A stretch of DNA of 64,000 nt from Hyphomicrobiales bacterium (lineage in GTDB: Bacteria; Pseudomonadota; Alphaproteobacteria; Rhizobiales; JACESI01): positions 1 through 64,000 of the forward strand of contig JACESI010000009.1 in NCBI GenBank assembly GCA_013911885.1, read 5' to 3'. Positions 1 through 9,552 of this stretch are shown piece by piece. The first letter of the stretch is position 1. Each line of letters opens with the position of its first letter. The notes under the pieces were generated by a model, which worked only from the letters and a program-made list of their open reading frames with translations, did no database searches and was not told where the DNA came from. A program made the translations under genes and the position numbers.

Positions 1-237
1 CTCAGCCTGCCGGGGGTGAGCGCGAGTGTGGGCGAGATGATTGCGGCTCTGGAGCGCATCGGCGGACAGGAGGTGGTATGTCTCATCCGTGAAGAGCCGG
101 ATGAACTGGTTCAGAAAGTCGTTATGGGTTGGCCGAAACGGTTCAATCCGGTTCTGGCGGAGAAGCTCGGCTTCAGGGCCGAAACCTCCTTTGACGCCAT
201 CATTCGCGCCTATCTCGACGATGATTTCGCGAAATAG
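1..237 (+). CDS. C-terminal end of an NAD-dependent epimerase/dehydratase, probably D-erythronate dehydrogenase (partial)
   Basis: The reading frame is open from the left edge of the window to a TAG at 235-237, so only the last 78 residues or so are visible. The sequence around IREEPDELVQKVVMGWP and the ending LGFRAETSFDAIIRAYLDD resemble the C-terminus of the extended short-chain dehydrogenase group that contains D-erythronate dehydrogenase (DenD), which oxidises the sugar acid for four-carbon acid catabolism. The Rossmann domain and catalytic YxxxK lie outside the window, so substrate assignment is tentative. It is unrelated by position to the ccm genes that follow after about 135 bases. 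Confidence 0.6.
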   Translation, partial: LSLPGVSASVGEMIAALERIGGQEVVCLIREEPDELVQKVVMGWPKRFNPVLAEKLGFRAETSFDAIIRAYLDDDFAK

Positions 238-372
238 ACCGGGTGCAGCCATCCGTGCAAGCGGCATTGTTGTGTTCAAATCGCGTTGAAAGCCGCCAGA
301 ATGTTGGCCTTCCTCATGCTTTTCCTTTAGAAGGGCGCAAACAGGCCTGATTGATTTGAGGACTTCGCGCAT

Positions 373-1578
373 TTGGCCAATTCGGATTTGATGTTCTGGG
401 TTCTTGCAAGCGTTCTGACGCTGATATCGGTTGGCGCCGCCCTCTGGCCGGTTTTGCGTCGATCGCCCGGTGCAGAGGACAGCACGCAAGCCCGAATCCA
501 TGCCACAAATCGCGTGCTCGTCGACCAGCTTGACGAGATCAGGCGCGACCGCGACCGCGGGCTCCTCAATCAGGAGGAAGCAGAGAATGCACGCGCGGAA
601 GTCGCGCGCCGGCTGATTGCGCTTGATCGTGAGGCCGTTTCTGAAGCGCCAAGAGCAGACAGAGCCGCAGGACGGCTTTATCCCTGGGCAATGATCGTCC
701 TGATCCCCTGCATCAGCATTCCCCTCTATCTTGCCTTTGGCGCACCCGGTGCGATGGATCAGACGGCACCTGCCCCGGGTCGCGAGACAGCGGTGGCTGA
801 GACGACGCCGGAAGAACAGGCGGCGATCGCTGAATTCGACAAAAGAATTGCCGAGGTCGAAGCGCATCTTGCTGACAATCCCGATGATGTGCGTGGCTGG
901 CAGTTGATCGGGCCGATCTATCAGCGTCTCGGGCGGTATGATGATGCCGGGCGTGCCTATCGGAAGGCCCTTTCGATCGGACTTGCCGACAAGACCGCAA
1001 CCGGCACCATGCAGAACGGACTTGGTCAGGTCATGACCCTGAAGGCGGGCGGGGTGGTTCCGGATGAGGCATTGGCGCTTTTCCGGCTGGCGCAGGAAAA
1101 TGTTCCTGCCGATCCGACCGGGTTCTTTTTTGAGGCGCTTGCAATGACGCAGCAGGACCGCAGGCCAGAGGCGATTGCCGCATGGCAGACGGTCATCGAC
1201 CGGTTCGGACCCGCCAATCCGCCCTGGCTTGAGGTTGCCAGACGCACTCTTGCAGACCTGAAAAGCGGTGGCGCGGAGAGCGCTGCCCCAGCTGAGCCGA
1301 ATGCTGAGCCGAATGTCGGGCCGAATGCCGAGGCGATCAGAAAACTGGATCCGGAAGCACAGCGCGGCGCGATCATGTCGATGGTCGCGGGCCTTGCAGA
1401 ACGGCTCGATGCGAACCCGGACGATTTGTCCGGTTGGAGGCGCCTGATCCGTTCTTATATGGTACTTGGTCAGAAAAGCGATGCCGAGGCGGCGCTTGCC
1501 CGCGCACGCGGCATTTTCGCAGGCAACGCCGAAGCACTTGCCGACCTTGATGCCACCGCTCAGGAAAACGGGCTCTAG
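373..1578 (+). CDS. ccmI: CcmI, cytochrome c haem lyase component (TPR protein)
   Basis: CcmI holds apocytochrome c on the periplasmic face and passes it to the CcmF/CcmH haem ligation complex. The protein has an N-terminal membrane segment (about residues 8-28, ending in WPVLRR), a cytoplasmic coiled stretch rich in Asp, Arg and Glu, a second membrane segment near residues 103-124, and then a periplasmic TPR domain with repeats near WQLIGPIYQRLGRYDDAGRAY. That topology is standard for alphaproteobacterial CcmI. A GAGGA ten bases upstream favours the TTG at 373. The ATG at 391 fits the usual family N-terminus, so either may be used. It heads the ccmI-E-F-H run. Confidence 0.9.
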   Translation: MANSDLMFWVLASVLTLISVGAALWPVLRRSPGAEDSTQARIHATNRVLVDQLDEIRRDRDRGLLNQEEAENARAEVARRLIALDREAVSEAPRADRAAGRLYPWAMIVLIPCISIPLYLAFGAPGAMDQTAPAPGRETAVAETTPEEQAAIAEFDKRIAEVEAHLADNPDDVRGWQLIGPIYQRLGRYDDAGRAYRKALSIGLADKTATGTMQNGLGQVMTLKAGGVVPDEALALFRLAQENVPADPTGFFFEALAMTQQDRRPEAIAAWQTVIDRFGPANPPWLEVARRTLADLKSGGAESAAPAEPNAEPNVGPNAEAIRKLDPEAQRGAIMSMVAGLAERLDANPDDLSGWRRLIRSYMVLGQKSDAEAALARARGIFAGNAEALADLDATAQENGL

Positions 1579-1692
1579 ACAATGCAGGCAAGATCAGTTT
1601 CGAACAGCAGAAATGATGCAAATTATGGATTATGTGCCCCAGCCTCGCGCGTGACCGAGGTAAGGTCGGGGGTTAAAGCGGATTACTAAGAA

Positions 1693-1740
1693 GACTTGCA
1701 AGAAGACTGGCAAGAAAACTGGCAAGAAAACTGGCAAGAA
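1693..1740 (+). repeat. Four tandem copies of a 12-base unit upstream of ccmE
   Basis: The unit is AACTGGCAAGAA: two exact copies at 1717-1740 and two with one or two changes at 1693-1716. The repeat lies in the ccmI-ccmE gap, just before the ccmE start. Read in the ccmE frame it encodes repeated Lys-Lys-Thr-Gly and stays open back to a TAA at 1661, but contains no ATG, GTG or TTG start. Confidence 0.9.
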
Positions 1741-1756
1741 GAAAGACTCGAAAAGA

Positions 1757-2275
1757 ATGTCGAACATGAGCAAAAGCGCCCGCGACCCGTCGTTCCGGCC
1801 TTTTCGCCCATCTGGTCGCGCCTCAGTCAGAAAGCGCAATCGCCTGATCCTGATCGGCGTTGTCGGTCTTGTCCTGTCGCTGGCGGCCGGTCTTGTCCTG
1901 GTTGCGCTCAACGACAAGATCACGCTGTTCAAAACACCGACGGACATCGTGACAGAGGGCCTCGCGCCGGGCATTCGCATCCGCATCGGCGGCCTTGTCA
2001 AGGAAGGGAGCTGGAAACGGGACGGCACCTCCCACCATTTCACCGTGACCGACAACAACAGCGATGTAGCGGTGGTCTATACCGGTATTCTGCCTGATCT
2101 TTTCCGGGAAGGGCAGGGCGTCGTTCTCGAGGGTGCGCGCGATGCGGAAGGCAGATTTGTCACCGAAACCGTGCTTGCCAAACACGACGAAAATTATGTG
2201 CCAAAGGAAGTGGCGGAGGCCCTGAAAGCGCAAGGCGTCTGGAAACCGGGTGAACCGCTGCCTGCGGCGAATTAG
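1757..2275 (+). CDS. ccmE: CcmE, periplasmic haem chaperone
   Basis: CcmE takes haem from CcmABCD through a covalent histidine bond and hands it to CcmF. The 172-residue protein has a basic cytoplasmic N-terminus, one membrane anchor (about residues 29-51, LILIGVVGLVLSLAAGLVL) and a periplasmic OB-fold. The haem-binding motif LAKHDENYVP is present, with His143 as the expected covalent ligand and Tyr147 as the axial ligand. Start choice is between ATG 1757 and ATG 1766; neither has a strong Shine-Dalgarno, and the upstream Lys-rich repeat is in frame. The stop lies 34 bases before the ccmF start. Confidence 0.95.
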   Translation: MSNMSKSARDPSFRPFRPSGRASVRKRNRLILIGVVGLVLSLAAGLVLVALNDKITLFKTPTDIVTEGLAPGIRIRIGGLVKEGSWKRDGTSHHFTVTDNNSDVAVVYTGILPDLFREGQGVVLEGARDAEGRFVTETVLAKHDENYVPKEVAEALKAQGVWKPGEPLPAAN

Positions 2276-2309
2276 GCGTGCTCATTCCTCAAAAACGGGA
2301 CCGACAGAA

Positions 2310-4295
2310 TTGATTGCGGAACTTGGACATTACAGCCTGATCCTGGCGCTCGTTCTGGCGCTCGTCCAATCGGTGGTGCCGGTTGTCGGAGCGCGGCGCG
2401 GCGACCCGACGCTGATGGAGACGGCGGCCCCGCTTGCGCTGATGCAATTCCTCCTCGTCGCTGCCGCTTTCGCGATCCTCGTTCACGGCTATATCGTCTC
2501 GGATTTTTCGATCCGCAATGTCTATGAAAACTCCCATACCGCAAAACCGATGATCTACAAGATTTCCGGCACCTGGGGCAATCACGAGGGATCTTTGCTG
2601 CTTTGGGTTCTCATCTTGACGTTGTTTGGCGCGATGGTCGGCGTTTTCGGCCGTTATCTGCCGATCCGGCTGAAGGCAAACGTGCTCGGTGCTCAGGCCT
2701 GGATCGCGGTCGCCTTCCTGCTCTTTCTCCTGATCACGTCAAACCCGTTCTGGCGGCTTGATCCGGTTCCGCTCGAGGGACAGGACCTCAACCCCCTCCT
2801 TCAGGATATCGGCCTCGCGATCCACCCGCCGCTCCTTTATGTTGGCTATGTCGGATTTTCGATCACCTTTGCCTTTGCCGTTGCGGCCCTCATCGAGGGG
2901 CGGATTGACAGCGCCTGGGCGCGCTGGGTGCGGCCATGGGCACTGCTTGCCTGGATGTTCCTCACCATCGGCATCGCCATGGGCTCTTACTGGGCCTATT
3001 ACGAGCTTGGCTGGGGCGGCTGGTGGTTCTGGGATCCGGTCGAGAATGCGAGCTTCATGCCCTGGCTTGCCGGAACGGCGCTGCTTCATTCCGCAATCGT
3101 TGTCGAGAAGCGCAACGGGCTCAGGGTCTGGACCGTGCTTCTCGCGATCCTGACCTTCTCCCTCAGTCTTCTTGGCACCTTTCTTGTGCGCTCCGGCGTG
3201 CTGACCTCCGTCCATTCCTTTGCGACCGACCCGACGCGCGGCATCGTAATCCTGTTCATCCTGATGATCTTCATCGGCGGGTCGCTTGCGCTTTTTGCCT
3301 GGCGTTCCTCATCCCTGACAGAGGGCGGCCTTTTCGCGCCGGTGAGCCGGGAGGGAGCACTGGTTTTGAACAACCTTTTCCTATCGGCAGCAACAGCGAC
3401 CGTCTTCATCGGCACGCTCTATCCGCTCGCCTATGAGGCGGTGACCGGGGAGAAGATTTCGGTCGGTCCGCCTTTTTTCAATCTGACCATGGTGCCGCTC
3501 ACAATCCCGCTTCTTCTGGCCATGCCGTTCGGTCCATTCCTCGCCTGGAAACGGGGCGATATTGTCGGCGTCATGCAGCGGCTTCTGACAGCCCTTGGTC
3601 TTGCCATTGCCGCGATCCTCATTGTCTTCATCGTGACAGGCAACGGCCCGGTCCTCGCCCCACTTGGCATCGGGCTTGGCATCTGGCTGATTGCGGGTGC
3701 GATTTCGGAGCTTTTGTGGCGGGCGAAAGCGTTTCAATCGACCCTGAAAGAGACGCTGCGCCGGTTGTGGCATCTGCCGCGTGCGAGCTTCGGGGCGGCG
3801 CTCGGCCATGCCGGGATGGGCATGACCGTGCTCGGTGCGGTCTGCGTCACCGCCTATGGTACGGAATCGATCCATGAAATGAAGCGCGGCGACACGATCG
3901 AGACGGCGGGCTTCACCCTGCAGTTCAAGGAAATCAGGCCGGAACAGTCGGCCAACTATGTTCAGGATATCGCGGTTTTCGAGATCCGCCGGGGCGGGGT
4001 TGTGGTCGATCAGATGAAGCCTGCAAAGCGCCTTTATCCTGCCCGCCAGTTCCCGACAACGGAAGCTGCAATCAGCACCTATGGCTTCTCCCAGCTCTAT
4101 CTTTCACTCGGTGATGTGCGTGCGGACGGCACGGCGGTCGTGCGCGCATATTGGAAGCCTTATGTGACGTTGATCTGGTACGGGTCTCTGGTGATGTTTG
4201 CCGGTGGTGCGCTGTCTATGGCTGATCGGCGCTTGCGTATCGGGGTGCCACGCAAAGGGCGGCGCCCGGCAGCCAGTCTTCAACCGGCGGAGTGA
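2310..4295 (+). CDS. ccmF: CcmF, cytochrome c haem lyase, large membrane subunit
   Basis: CcmF is the core of the haem ligation complex. It takes holo-CcmE and attaches haem to the CXXCH of apocytochromes in the periplasm. The 661-residue protein has many membrane spans and the WWD signature [19 protein letters not shown], with conserved His residues nearby. I chose TTG 2310 because the protein then begins [18 protein letters not shown], the usual CcmF N-terminus. An earlier ATG at 2250 would overlap ccmE and add 20 atypical residues. The stop codon overlaps the ccmH start region, implying translational coupling. Confidence 0.94.
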   Translation: MIAELGHYSLILALVLALVQSVVPVVGARRGDPTLMETAAPLALMQFLLVAAAFAILVHGYIVSDFSIRNVYENSHTAKPMIYKISGTWGNHEGSLLLWVLILTLFGAMVGVFGRYLPIRLKANVLGAQAWIAVAFLLFLLITSNPFWRLDPVPLEGQDLNPLLQDIGLAIHPPLLYVGYVGFSITFAFAVAALIEGRIDSAWARWVRPWALLAWMFLTIGIAMGSYWAYYELGWGGWWFWDPVENASFMPWLAGTALLHSAIVVEKRNGLRVWTVLLAILTFSLSLLGTFLVRSGVLTSVHSFATDPTRGIVILFILMIFIGGSLALFAWRSSSLTEGGLFAPVSREGALVLNNLFLSAATATVFIGTLYPLAYEAVTGEKISVGPPFFNLTMVPLTIPLLLAMPFGPFLAWKRGDIVGVMQRLLTALGLAIAAILIVFIVTGNGPVLAPLGIGLGIWLIAGAISELLWRAKAFQSTLKETLRRLWHLPRASFGAALGHAGMGMTVLGAVCVTAYGTESIHEMKRGDTIETAGFTLQFKEIRPEQSANYVQDIAVFEIRRGGVVVDQMKPAKRLYPARQFPTTEAAISTYGFSQLYLSLGDVRADGTAVVRAYWKPYVTLIWYGSLVMFAGGALSMADRRLRIGVPRKGRRPAASLQPAE

Positions 4296-4297
4296 CA

Positions 4298-4753
4298 ATG
4301 CGCACGCTTTTTGCTCTTTTCCTGTTTCTTGCAACGGCTCTGCCAGCCTTTGCAGTAAACCCCGATGAGGTTCTGTCCGATCCCGCGCTCGAACAGCGAG
4401 CCAGGGAAATTTCGGCAAAGCTGCGTTGCCTCGTTTGCCAGAACCAGTCGATTGATGATTCCGATGCAACGCTTGCCCGCGATCTGCGGGTGCTTGTGCG
4501 CGAGCGTCTTGTTGCCGGCGACAGCAATGCGGCGGCGGTTGATTACATCGTGGCGCGTTATGGCGAGTTCGTGCTGCTTCAGCCGCGGCTTGCCGCTCAT
4601 ACGCTGGTGCTCTGGTTGACGCCTGTTCTGGCGCTCGCCTTCGGTATCGGGTATCTCGCCCTGCGCCGTCGCCGTGCCGTCGGCGCATCGCCGGGCAAAC
4701 TGACCGGGGAGGAGGAAGCGGCGCTGGCTGCCCTTCTCGAGCGCAGGGACTAG
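4298..4753 (+). CDS. ccmH: CcmH (CycL-type) thiol-disulfide reductase subunit of cytochrome c maturation
   Basis: CcmH keeps the haem-binding cysteines of apocytochromes reduced for ligation. The 151-residue protein has a cleavable signal peptide ([19 protein letters not shown]), the redox motif [10 protein letters not shown] early in the mature domain, and a C-terminal membrane anchor followed by a short Arg-rich tail. The ATG at 4298 is chosen; a GTG at 4292 would overlap the ccmF stop. This is the short single-domain form, as expected where ccmI is separate. Its TAG stop forms the CTAG shared with the ccmB stop on the other strand. Confidence 0.93.
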   Translation: MRTLFALFLFLATALPAFAVNPDEVLSDPALEQRAREISAKLRCLVCQNQSIDDSDATLARDLRVLVRERLVAGDSNAAAVDYIVARYGEFVLLQPRLAAHTLVLWLTPVLALAFGIGYLALRRRRAVGASPGKLTGEEEAALAALLERRD

Positions 4754-5418
4754 TCTTCCGAGAGCCGGATCGCCCAGGCGGTTGCAAGTGGGCCGAGCAC
4801 GAGGCTGAACAGCGACAGCGCGGCAAGGAGCAAGAACGGCGTGCGGAAATTGCCGCCAATGTCACCGACAGCCGTACTCGCTGCGACACCGAAAATCAGC
4901 ACCGGCACGGCAAATGGCAGGATCAGGATGGGCAGCAGCAGTCCGCCCCGCCGCAGGCCAACCGTCAGCCCCGCGCCAATGGCGCCAAGAAAAGTCAGCG
5001 CCGGTGTGCCGACGAGGAGCATTGCGGCCGTTGTGAAAATCGGCTGTGGCTCCATGTTCAGGATCAGGCCGAAAAGGGGCGTCGCGACAACAAGCGGCAG
5101 GCCGGTCACCATCCAGTGCGCGAGGCATTTCACGAAAACCACAAGCTCGAGCATCACGTCGCTCATGCGCAGAAGATCGAGCGCGCCGTCTTCGTGATCC
5201 GCCTTCAACAGGCGCTCAAGGCCGAGGAGTGTCGAAAGCAGCGCCCCGATCCACAGGATCGCAGGCCCGATCCGGGAAAGGAGCTTGAGATCCGGTCCGA
5301 TGGCAAAAGGCATCACCGCCACGATGGCGAGAAAGAAGATCACGCCCATAAGCGCGCCACCGCCCGAGCGCATGGCAAGCCGCATTTCGAAGCGGAAGAG
5401 CGCGAAGAGCGGTTTCAT
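4750..5418 (-). CDS. ccmB: CcmB, haem-release ABC transporter permease
   Basis: CcmB is the membrane subunit that works with CcmA, CcmC and CcmD to release haem-loaded CcmE. The 222-residue protein has about six hydrophobic segments and the conserved region around [17 protein letters not shown], typical of CcmB. The start overlaps the ccmA stop (ATGA, 5415-5418), so the pair is translationally coupled. Downstream there is no ccmC or ccmD: the gene runs straight into the end of ccmH on the opposite strand. Confidence 0.93.
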   Translation of the reverse strand: MKPLFALFRFEMRLAMRSGGGALMGVIFFLAIVAVMPFAIGPDLKLLSRIGPAILWIGALLSTLLGLERLLKADHEDGALDLLRMSDVMLELVVFVKCLAHWMVTGLPLVVATPLFGLILNMEPQPIFTTAAMLLVGTPALTFLGAIGAGLTVGLRRGGLLLPILILPFAVPVLIFGVAASTAVGDIGGNFRTPFLLLAALSLFSLVLGPLATAWAIRLSED

Positions 5419-6149
5419 GAAAGCGGCCCGTTGCGGATGTCTTCCTCTGGCGGATAATCAGCAAGGTCAATCACTGCCCGTACGCTTTGATCAAGATCGA
5501 GGGCGAGGGGCAGATGGGTTGCCGCAATCACGATCCCGCCTTGCGTGACATGGCGGCTTATGAGTTCGCCGACGCGCTTGTCTGCCCGGCTGTCGAGGGC
5601 TGCCGTTGGCTCATCAAGAAGCCAGACCGGCTTGCGGCTCACAAGAAGCCGGGCAAAGGCCACGCGCCGCTTCTGCCCGGCGGAAAGCACGCCGGCCGGC
5701 AGGTCGACAAGCGAAAGAATACCAAGCTCATAGAGCGCAGCCTGCGGTGTCAGGCCCGGCTGATCGGAAAAGCCATGCCAGAAGGCGAGATTTTCTCTGA
5801 CGGTAAAGGCGGATTTGAGCGCGTTGTCATGGGCAAGATAATGCGCCTCGGCCCTGAGGGAGGTTGCGACAGCGCCTGACACCGTGACCGAAATATATCC
5901 GCTCGCAGGCGAGAGAAGCCCGCCCAGAATGCGCATCAGGCTCGATTTGCCGATACCGTTCGCACCCTTGATCTCGGTCAGACTGCCGCTTTCCGCCCGA
6001 AATGTCAGCCCGGAGAAAAGCAGCCGCTCGCCCCGCCGGCAACCAAGATCCTCAACGGCGAGGCGAATAGGCGGGCCTGAATTCGGCGCGGGAATCTCAG
6101 TGACAATCTCTGTCAAAATCTCTGGGAAAGGCTCGGGCATGGATCTCAT
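5415..6149 (-). CDS. ccmA: CcmA, haem-release ABC transporter ATPase
   Basis: CcmA hydrolyses ATP to drive release of holo-CcmE from CcmC. Walker A (GANGIGKSS), the signature LSAGQKRR and Walker B VWLLDEPT are all present in the expected order in a 244-residue protein. The first 28 residues or so (PEILTEIVTEIPAPNSG) extend beyond the normal CcmA start and look unstructured; the ABC domain proper begins near IRLAVEDLGC. The ATG at 6149 or at 6140 could be the start. The gene is divergent from the amidotransferase gene, with about 200 bases between for both promoters. Confidence 0.93.
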   Translation of the reverse strand: MRSMPEPFPEILTEIVTEIPAPNSGPPIRLAVEDLGCRRGERLLFSGLTFRAESGSLTEIKGANGIGKSSLMRILGGLLSPASGYISVTVSGAVATSLRAEAHYLAHDNALKSAFTVRENLAFWHGFSDQPGLTPQAALYELGILSLVDLPAGVLSAGQKRRVAFARLLVSRKPVWLLDEPTAALDSRADKRVGELISRHVTQGGIVIAATHLPLALDLDQSVRAVIDLADYPPEEDIRNGPLS

Positions 6150-6351
6150 GGAATGTCTTGCGGTGCGCGCGTCAACAACTTGTTAACCGTCGCTTCTTAT
6201 CTTTTATCGAATGGTGGGGGAAAAGCAAAATAGCGGGACGGTTTGCCTTCCGATCCTTTTCGCATCTGCTGTAAATCGGCAATATGATGAGGCGAACAAA
6301 GGCAGCCTGCCGCCCCGCAAATGAGCTGGCCGCACCTCGGGGGAAACAAAC

Positions 6352-7062
6352 GTGCTGAAAATCGGAATTCTGATCTGCGGCCATGTCCGCAAGGAAATCG
6401 TTGGAAAATACGGCGAATATGGTGGCTTTTTCCGCCGGTTTCTCGGTGAGGAAAGTTTCGATTTCGCCGAATATATGGTTGTCGACAATGCTTTTCCGGA
6501 AACAGTTGACACATGCGATGCCTATGTCCTGTCCGGCTCGAGCCATGGTGCCTATGAAGATCACATCTTCATCCCCCGGCTTGAAGATTTCATCCGCAAC
6601 GCCAATGCCCGCCGGGTTCCGCTGATCGGCATTTGTTTCGGGCATCAGATCATCGCGCAGGCCCTTGGCGGCAAAGTTGAAAAATTCTCTGGCGGATGGG
6701 GCGTCGGCGTGCATGAGTACAGCATGGATCTCGGAATGGGTCCGAAAATCATGTCCCTGAACGCGATGCATCAGGATCAGGTTGTGGTAAAGCCTGCGGG
6801 CGCGCGGGTCATCGGCACGTCCGGTTTCTGCAAGAATGCTGCCCTTGCCTATGGCGATCACATCGTCACCTTCCAGCCGCACCCCGAATTCGATGCACCC
6901 TTCATGCGTGACCTCATCCACTATCGCCGGGGCACGTCGTTCGGCGAAAGCTTTGCCGATGCAGCGCTTCAGGGTCTGGTGCGCCCGACATCGAACAGTG
7001 AAATTGCGCATTATGTCCGCCTCTTCCTGAAAAATGTCTGTGAGCGGCGCGCGGCCGCCTGA
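6352..7062 (+). CDS. Class I glutamine amidotransferase-like protein
   Basis: A stand-alone GATase1 domain of 236 residues. The nucleophile elbow GICFGHQ carries the catalytic Cys, and the later QPHPEF supplies the His and Glu of the triad, so the enzyme should be active as a glutaminase or gamma-glutamyl hydrolase. Such single-domain proteins resemble the amidotransferase half of GMP synthase or gamma-glutamyl-GABA hydrolase. No partner synthase is next to it, so the substrate is unknown. The start is GTG 6352 after a long leader; the next gene begins 240 bases later. Confidence 0.85.
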   Translation: MLKIGILICGHVRKEIVGKYGEYGGFFRRFLGEESFDFAEYMVVDNAFPETVDTCDAYVLSGSSHGAYEDHIFIPRLEDFIRNANARRVPLIGICFGHQIIAQALGGKVEKFSGGWGVGVHEYSMDLGMGPKIMSLNAMHQDQVVVKPAGARVIGTSGFCKNAALAYGDHIVTFQPHPEFDAPFMRDLIHYRRGTSFGESFADAALQGLVRPTSNSEIAHYVRLFLKNVCERRAAA

Positions 7063-7301
7063 AATAGCGACCGCAATGTCCGGTGGGTCCACCCATGCTG
7101 CAAACGCTACGGGCCGTGATTGACGTCACCTTTAATCATGAAGATATTGACGCCTTGCGCGCTTTCGCCGAAACGCTCAAAGACAATTGGGAAAAACCGC
7201 AAAGGCGTTGGTGTTGTCTGTGTTCCCCTTTTCATTCCGTCAAGCCCGATTCCTGCCTGCGTTTGATGGCGCGGGGTCAGCCATGAAGCGGGGGTGCGGC
7301 G

Positions 7302-8006
7302 ATGAATGACCTTGTTCAGGCGATCGGGCAGGCATTCTGGTTGCTTCTGAGTTTTGATTCCGATCTCATCGAAATCATTCTGCGCTCGCTTCAGGTCACA
7401 CTGAGTGCGGTTTTCATTGCGGCTGTGATCGGTCTGCCGGTCGGCGCGTGGCTCGCCATCCGCCGCTTTCGCTACCGGCGCTATGTGATCGCCATCATCA
7501 ACGCGCTGATGGGGCTGCCGCCGGTTGTGGTCGGGCTTTTTGTCTATGTGATGCTATCGCGCTCCGGGCCGCTTGGCGTTCTCGGGCTTCTTTTCACCCC
7601 AACCGCGATGATCATCGCTCAGGTCATCATCATTCTGCCGATCCTGATTTCGATCGCGCACCAGTCCATCCGCGATCTCTGGGCGGTCTATCATGATCTG
7701 CTCATCTCGCTTGGCACGACGCGCTTTCAGCGGACGGTGACGCTGCTTTTTGATGCACGCCGGGCGCTTCTGACGTCGGTTCTCGCGGGCTTCGGGCGCG
7801 CGATTGGCGAAGTGGGCGCGATCATGATCGTCGGCGGCAATATCGATCATGCCACGAGGGTTCTCACGACGGCCATCGCGCTTGAAACCGGCAAGGGCGA
7901 TTTCGCGCTCGCCCTCGCGCTCGGGATTGTGCTGATCCTGATCGCGGTTGCGCTCAACCTTCTCATTCATGCAATTTCACGAACCGAGAAGGAGAGCACT
8001 TGGTGA
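7302..8006 (+). CDS. tupB: TupB, tungstate ABC transporter permease
   Basis: This is the membrane subunit of a TupABC-type tungstate importer. The 234-residue protein has five to six hydrophobic segments and the permease loop GFGRAIGEVGAIMIVGGN, characteristic of the molybdate/tungstate permease family. It is the first gene of the tup operon, preceded by about 240 bases of leader, and its end overlaps the start of the ATPase gene (GTGA). Tungstate rather than molybdate or sulfate is inferred from the gene set and from the binding protein motifs. Confidence 0.88.
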   Translation: MNDLVQAIGQAFWLLLSFDSDLIEIILRSLQVTLSAVFIAAVIGLPVGAWLAIRRFRYRRYVIAIINALMGLPPVVVGLFVYVMLSRSGPLGVLGLLFTPTAMIIAQVIIILPILISIAHQSIRDLWAVYHDLLISLGTTRFQRTVTLLFDARRALLTSVLAGFGRAIGEVGAIMIVGGNIDHATRVLTTAIALETGKGDFALALALGIVLILIAVALNLLIHAISRTEKESTW

Positions 8007-8716
8007 CAGCGCTTTTCCCGGTCCATTTCGAAAATGCTGCTGTGCTCAAACGCGGCAAGACCATTCTGGGCCCGCTTGAGGCCACGATCGCGCCCATGGG
8101 ACCGACGGTGCTGATCGGCCCGAACGGGGCAGGCAAGACCACGCTTCTGCGGCTCTTGCATGGTCTTGAGCGGGCGAACCACGGCAGGGTGATCTTCAGT
8201 GAGGCCGACCGCGAGCACGTGTTGCGCGCCCAGAGTTTCGTCTTTCAAAAACCGATCATGCTGAATCGCTCGGCGCTTGACAATGTTGCCTATCCCCTGG
8301 TTCTGCGCGGCCTTTCGCGCCGGGAAGCACGCACTAAGGCTATGGATATGCTCGCTCAGGTCGGCCTTGCCGATGTTGCGGAAACGCGCGCGCCCTATCT
8401 TTCGGGTGGCGAGGCACAGAAACTCGCCATCGCCCGCGCCCTCATCACCGGGCCCGAACTTCTGATCCTCGACGAGCCGACCGCGAGCCTTGACGCCAGC
8501 GCAACACGGGAGATCGAGACGCTCATTCTTGAAGCCGCCAAAAGTGGTGTCGAGATCATCATGACCACCCATCATATGGGGCAGGCGCGCCGGCTCGCGA
8601 AACGGATAATTTTCTTGCACCAGGGGCAGATTCTTGAAAATACTGCTGCGGAAGAGTTCTGGAGGACGCCTGCGACCTGGCAGGCGCAAAAATTCATATC
8701 AGGGGAGATTGTCTGA
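8003..8716 (+). CDS. tupC: TupC, tungstate ABC transporter ATPase
   Basis: This ATPase powers tungstate import. Walker A is GPNGAGKTT, the signature is LSGGEAQKLAIARAL and Walker B is LLILDEPTASLD. I chose GTG 8003, six bases after GGAGAG, giving 237 residues and a 4-base overlap with tupB. The TTG at 8000 is too close to that ribosome-binding site. The C-terminus lacks the molybdate/oxyanion-binding extension seen in ModC, as is usual for TupC. The stop codon shares a base with the tupA start. Confidence 0.88.
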   Translation: MTALFPVHFENAAVLKRGKTILGPLEATIAPMGPTVLIGPNGAGKTTLLRLLHGLERANHGRVIFSEADREHVLRAQSFVFQKPIMLNRSALDNVAYPLVLRGLSRREARTKAMDMLAQVGLADVAETRAPYLSGGEAQKLAIARALITGPELLILDEPTASLDASATREIETLILEAAKSGVEIIMTTHHMGQARRLAKRIIFLHQGQILENTAAEEFWRTPATWQAQKFISGEIV

Positions 8717-9552
8717 TGAGCTTTGTAACGCGCTGCCTTGCTGGCCTGATGATGCTGGCTTCAGCCGCGACAACAGCGGCAACCGCACAGGCGGAAACGC
8801 TCAAACTTGCCGTAACCACCTCGTTTGAAAGCTCTGGTCTTGCCGATGTCATCCTGCCTGAAATCCAGAAAGACACCGGTATCGAGGTTCAGCTTATCGT
8901 GGTCGGAACCGGTCAGGCGCTCAAACTTGGCAGTCAGGGCGATGTCGACGCCGTGCTCGTCCATGCCAAGAAAGCGGAGGAACAGTTCCTTGCCGATGGT
9001 TTTGGAACCCGCCGTACCGAGATCATGTACAATGATTTTATCCTCGTCGGTCCGAAAGCCGATCCGGCAGGTATTGCCAATACCAAGGATGTGGTCACAG
9101 CGCTCAAATCCATCGAGGCGGCAAAAGCAGATTTCGTTTCGCGCGGTGATGACAGCGGCACCCACAAGAAGGAACTCTCATTGTGGACGAGCGCCGGGTT
9201 TGACGCGAAATCCTTCGACAGCGGCTGGTACCGCGCCGTTGGTGCCGGCATGGGCGCCGCGCTCAACACCGCAGCCGGGCTCAACGCCTATATCATTGCC
9301 GACCGCGCCTCCTGGCTCAATTTCAAAAACAAGGCTGATCTTGTGATCGCGAGCGAGGGCGATCCGCGCCTCTTCAACCAATATGCCTATCTGACGATCA
9401 ACAAGGAAAAATTCCCGAACGTCAAATCCGACCTTTCCGACAAGCTCGAAGCATGGCTGGTAAGCGATAAGGGTCAGAAAATGATCGGAGATTATGAAAT
9501 CGCCGGGCAGCAGCTCTTCGTCGCTAATGCCCGTAAAGCGAATGCATCGTGA
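8716..9552 (+). CDS. tupA: TupA, periplasmic tungstate-binding protein
   Basis: The protein captures tungstate in the periplasm for TupBC. A signal peptide ends near AQAET, and the mature protein starts LKLAVTTSFESSGLADVILP, matching the TTTS-type anion-binding strand of TupA. A second binding motif is SRGDDSGTHKKE, also diagnostic of TupA/WtpA-like proteins. At 278 residues it is full length. It lies a few kilobases from a formate dehydrogenase locus, which suggests the FDH cofactor carries tungsten or can do so. Confidence 0.9.
   Translation: MSFVTRCLAGLMMLASAATTAATAQAETLKLAVTTSFESSGLADVILPEIQKDTGIEVQLIVVGTGQALKLGSQGDVDAVLVHAKKAEEQFLADGFGTRRTEIMYNDFILVGPKADPAGIANTKDVVTALKSIEAAKADFVSRGDDSGTHKKELSLWTSAGFDAKSFDSGWYRAVGAGMGAALNTAAGLNAYIIADRASWLNFKNKADLVIASEGDPRLFNQYAYLTINKEKFPNVKSDLSDKLEAWLVSDKGQKMIGDYEIAGQQLFVANARKANAS

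Noticed and set aside
7083..7286. A 67-residue frame between the amidotransferase and tupB genes
   Set aside because: No ribosome-binding site, no conserved pattern, ends in unrelated sequence. I also looked for a molybdenum or tungsten cofactor riboswitch in this leader but cannot match a consensus reliably.
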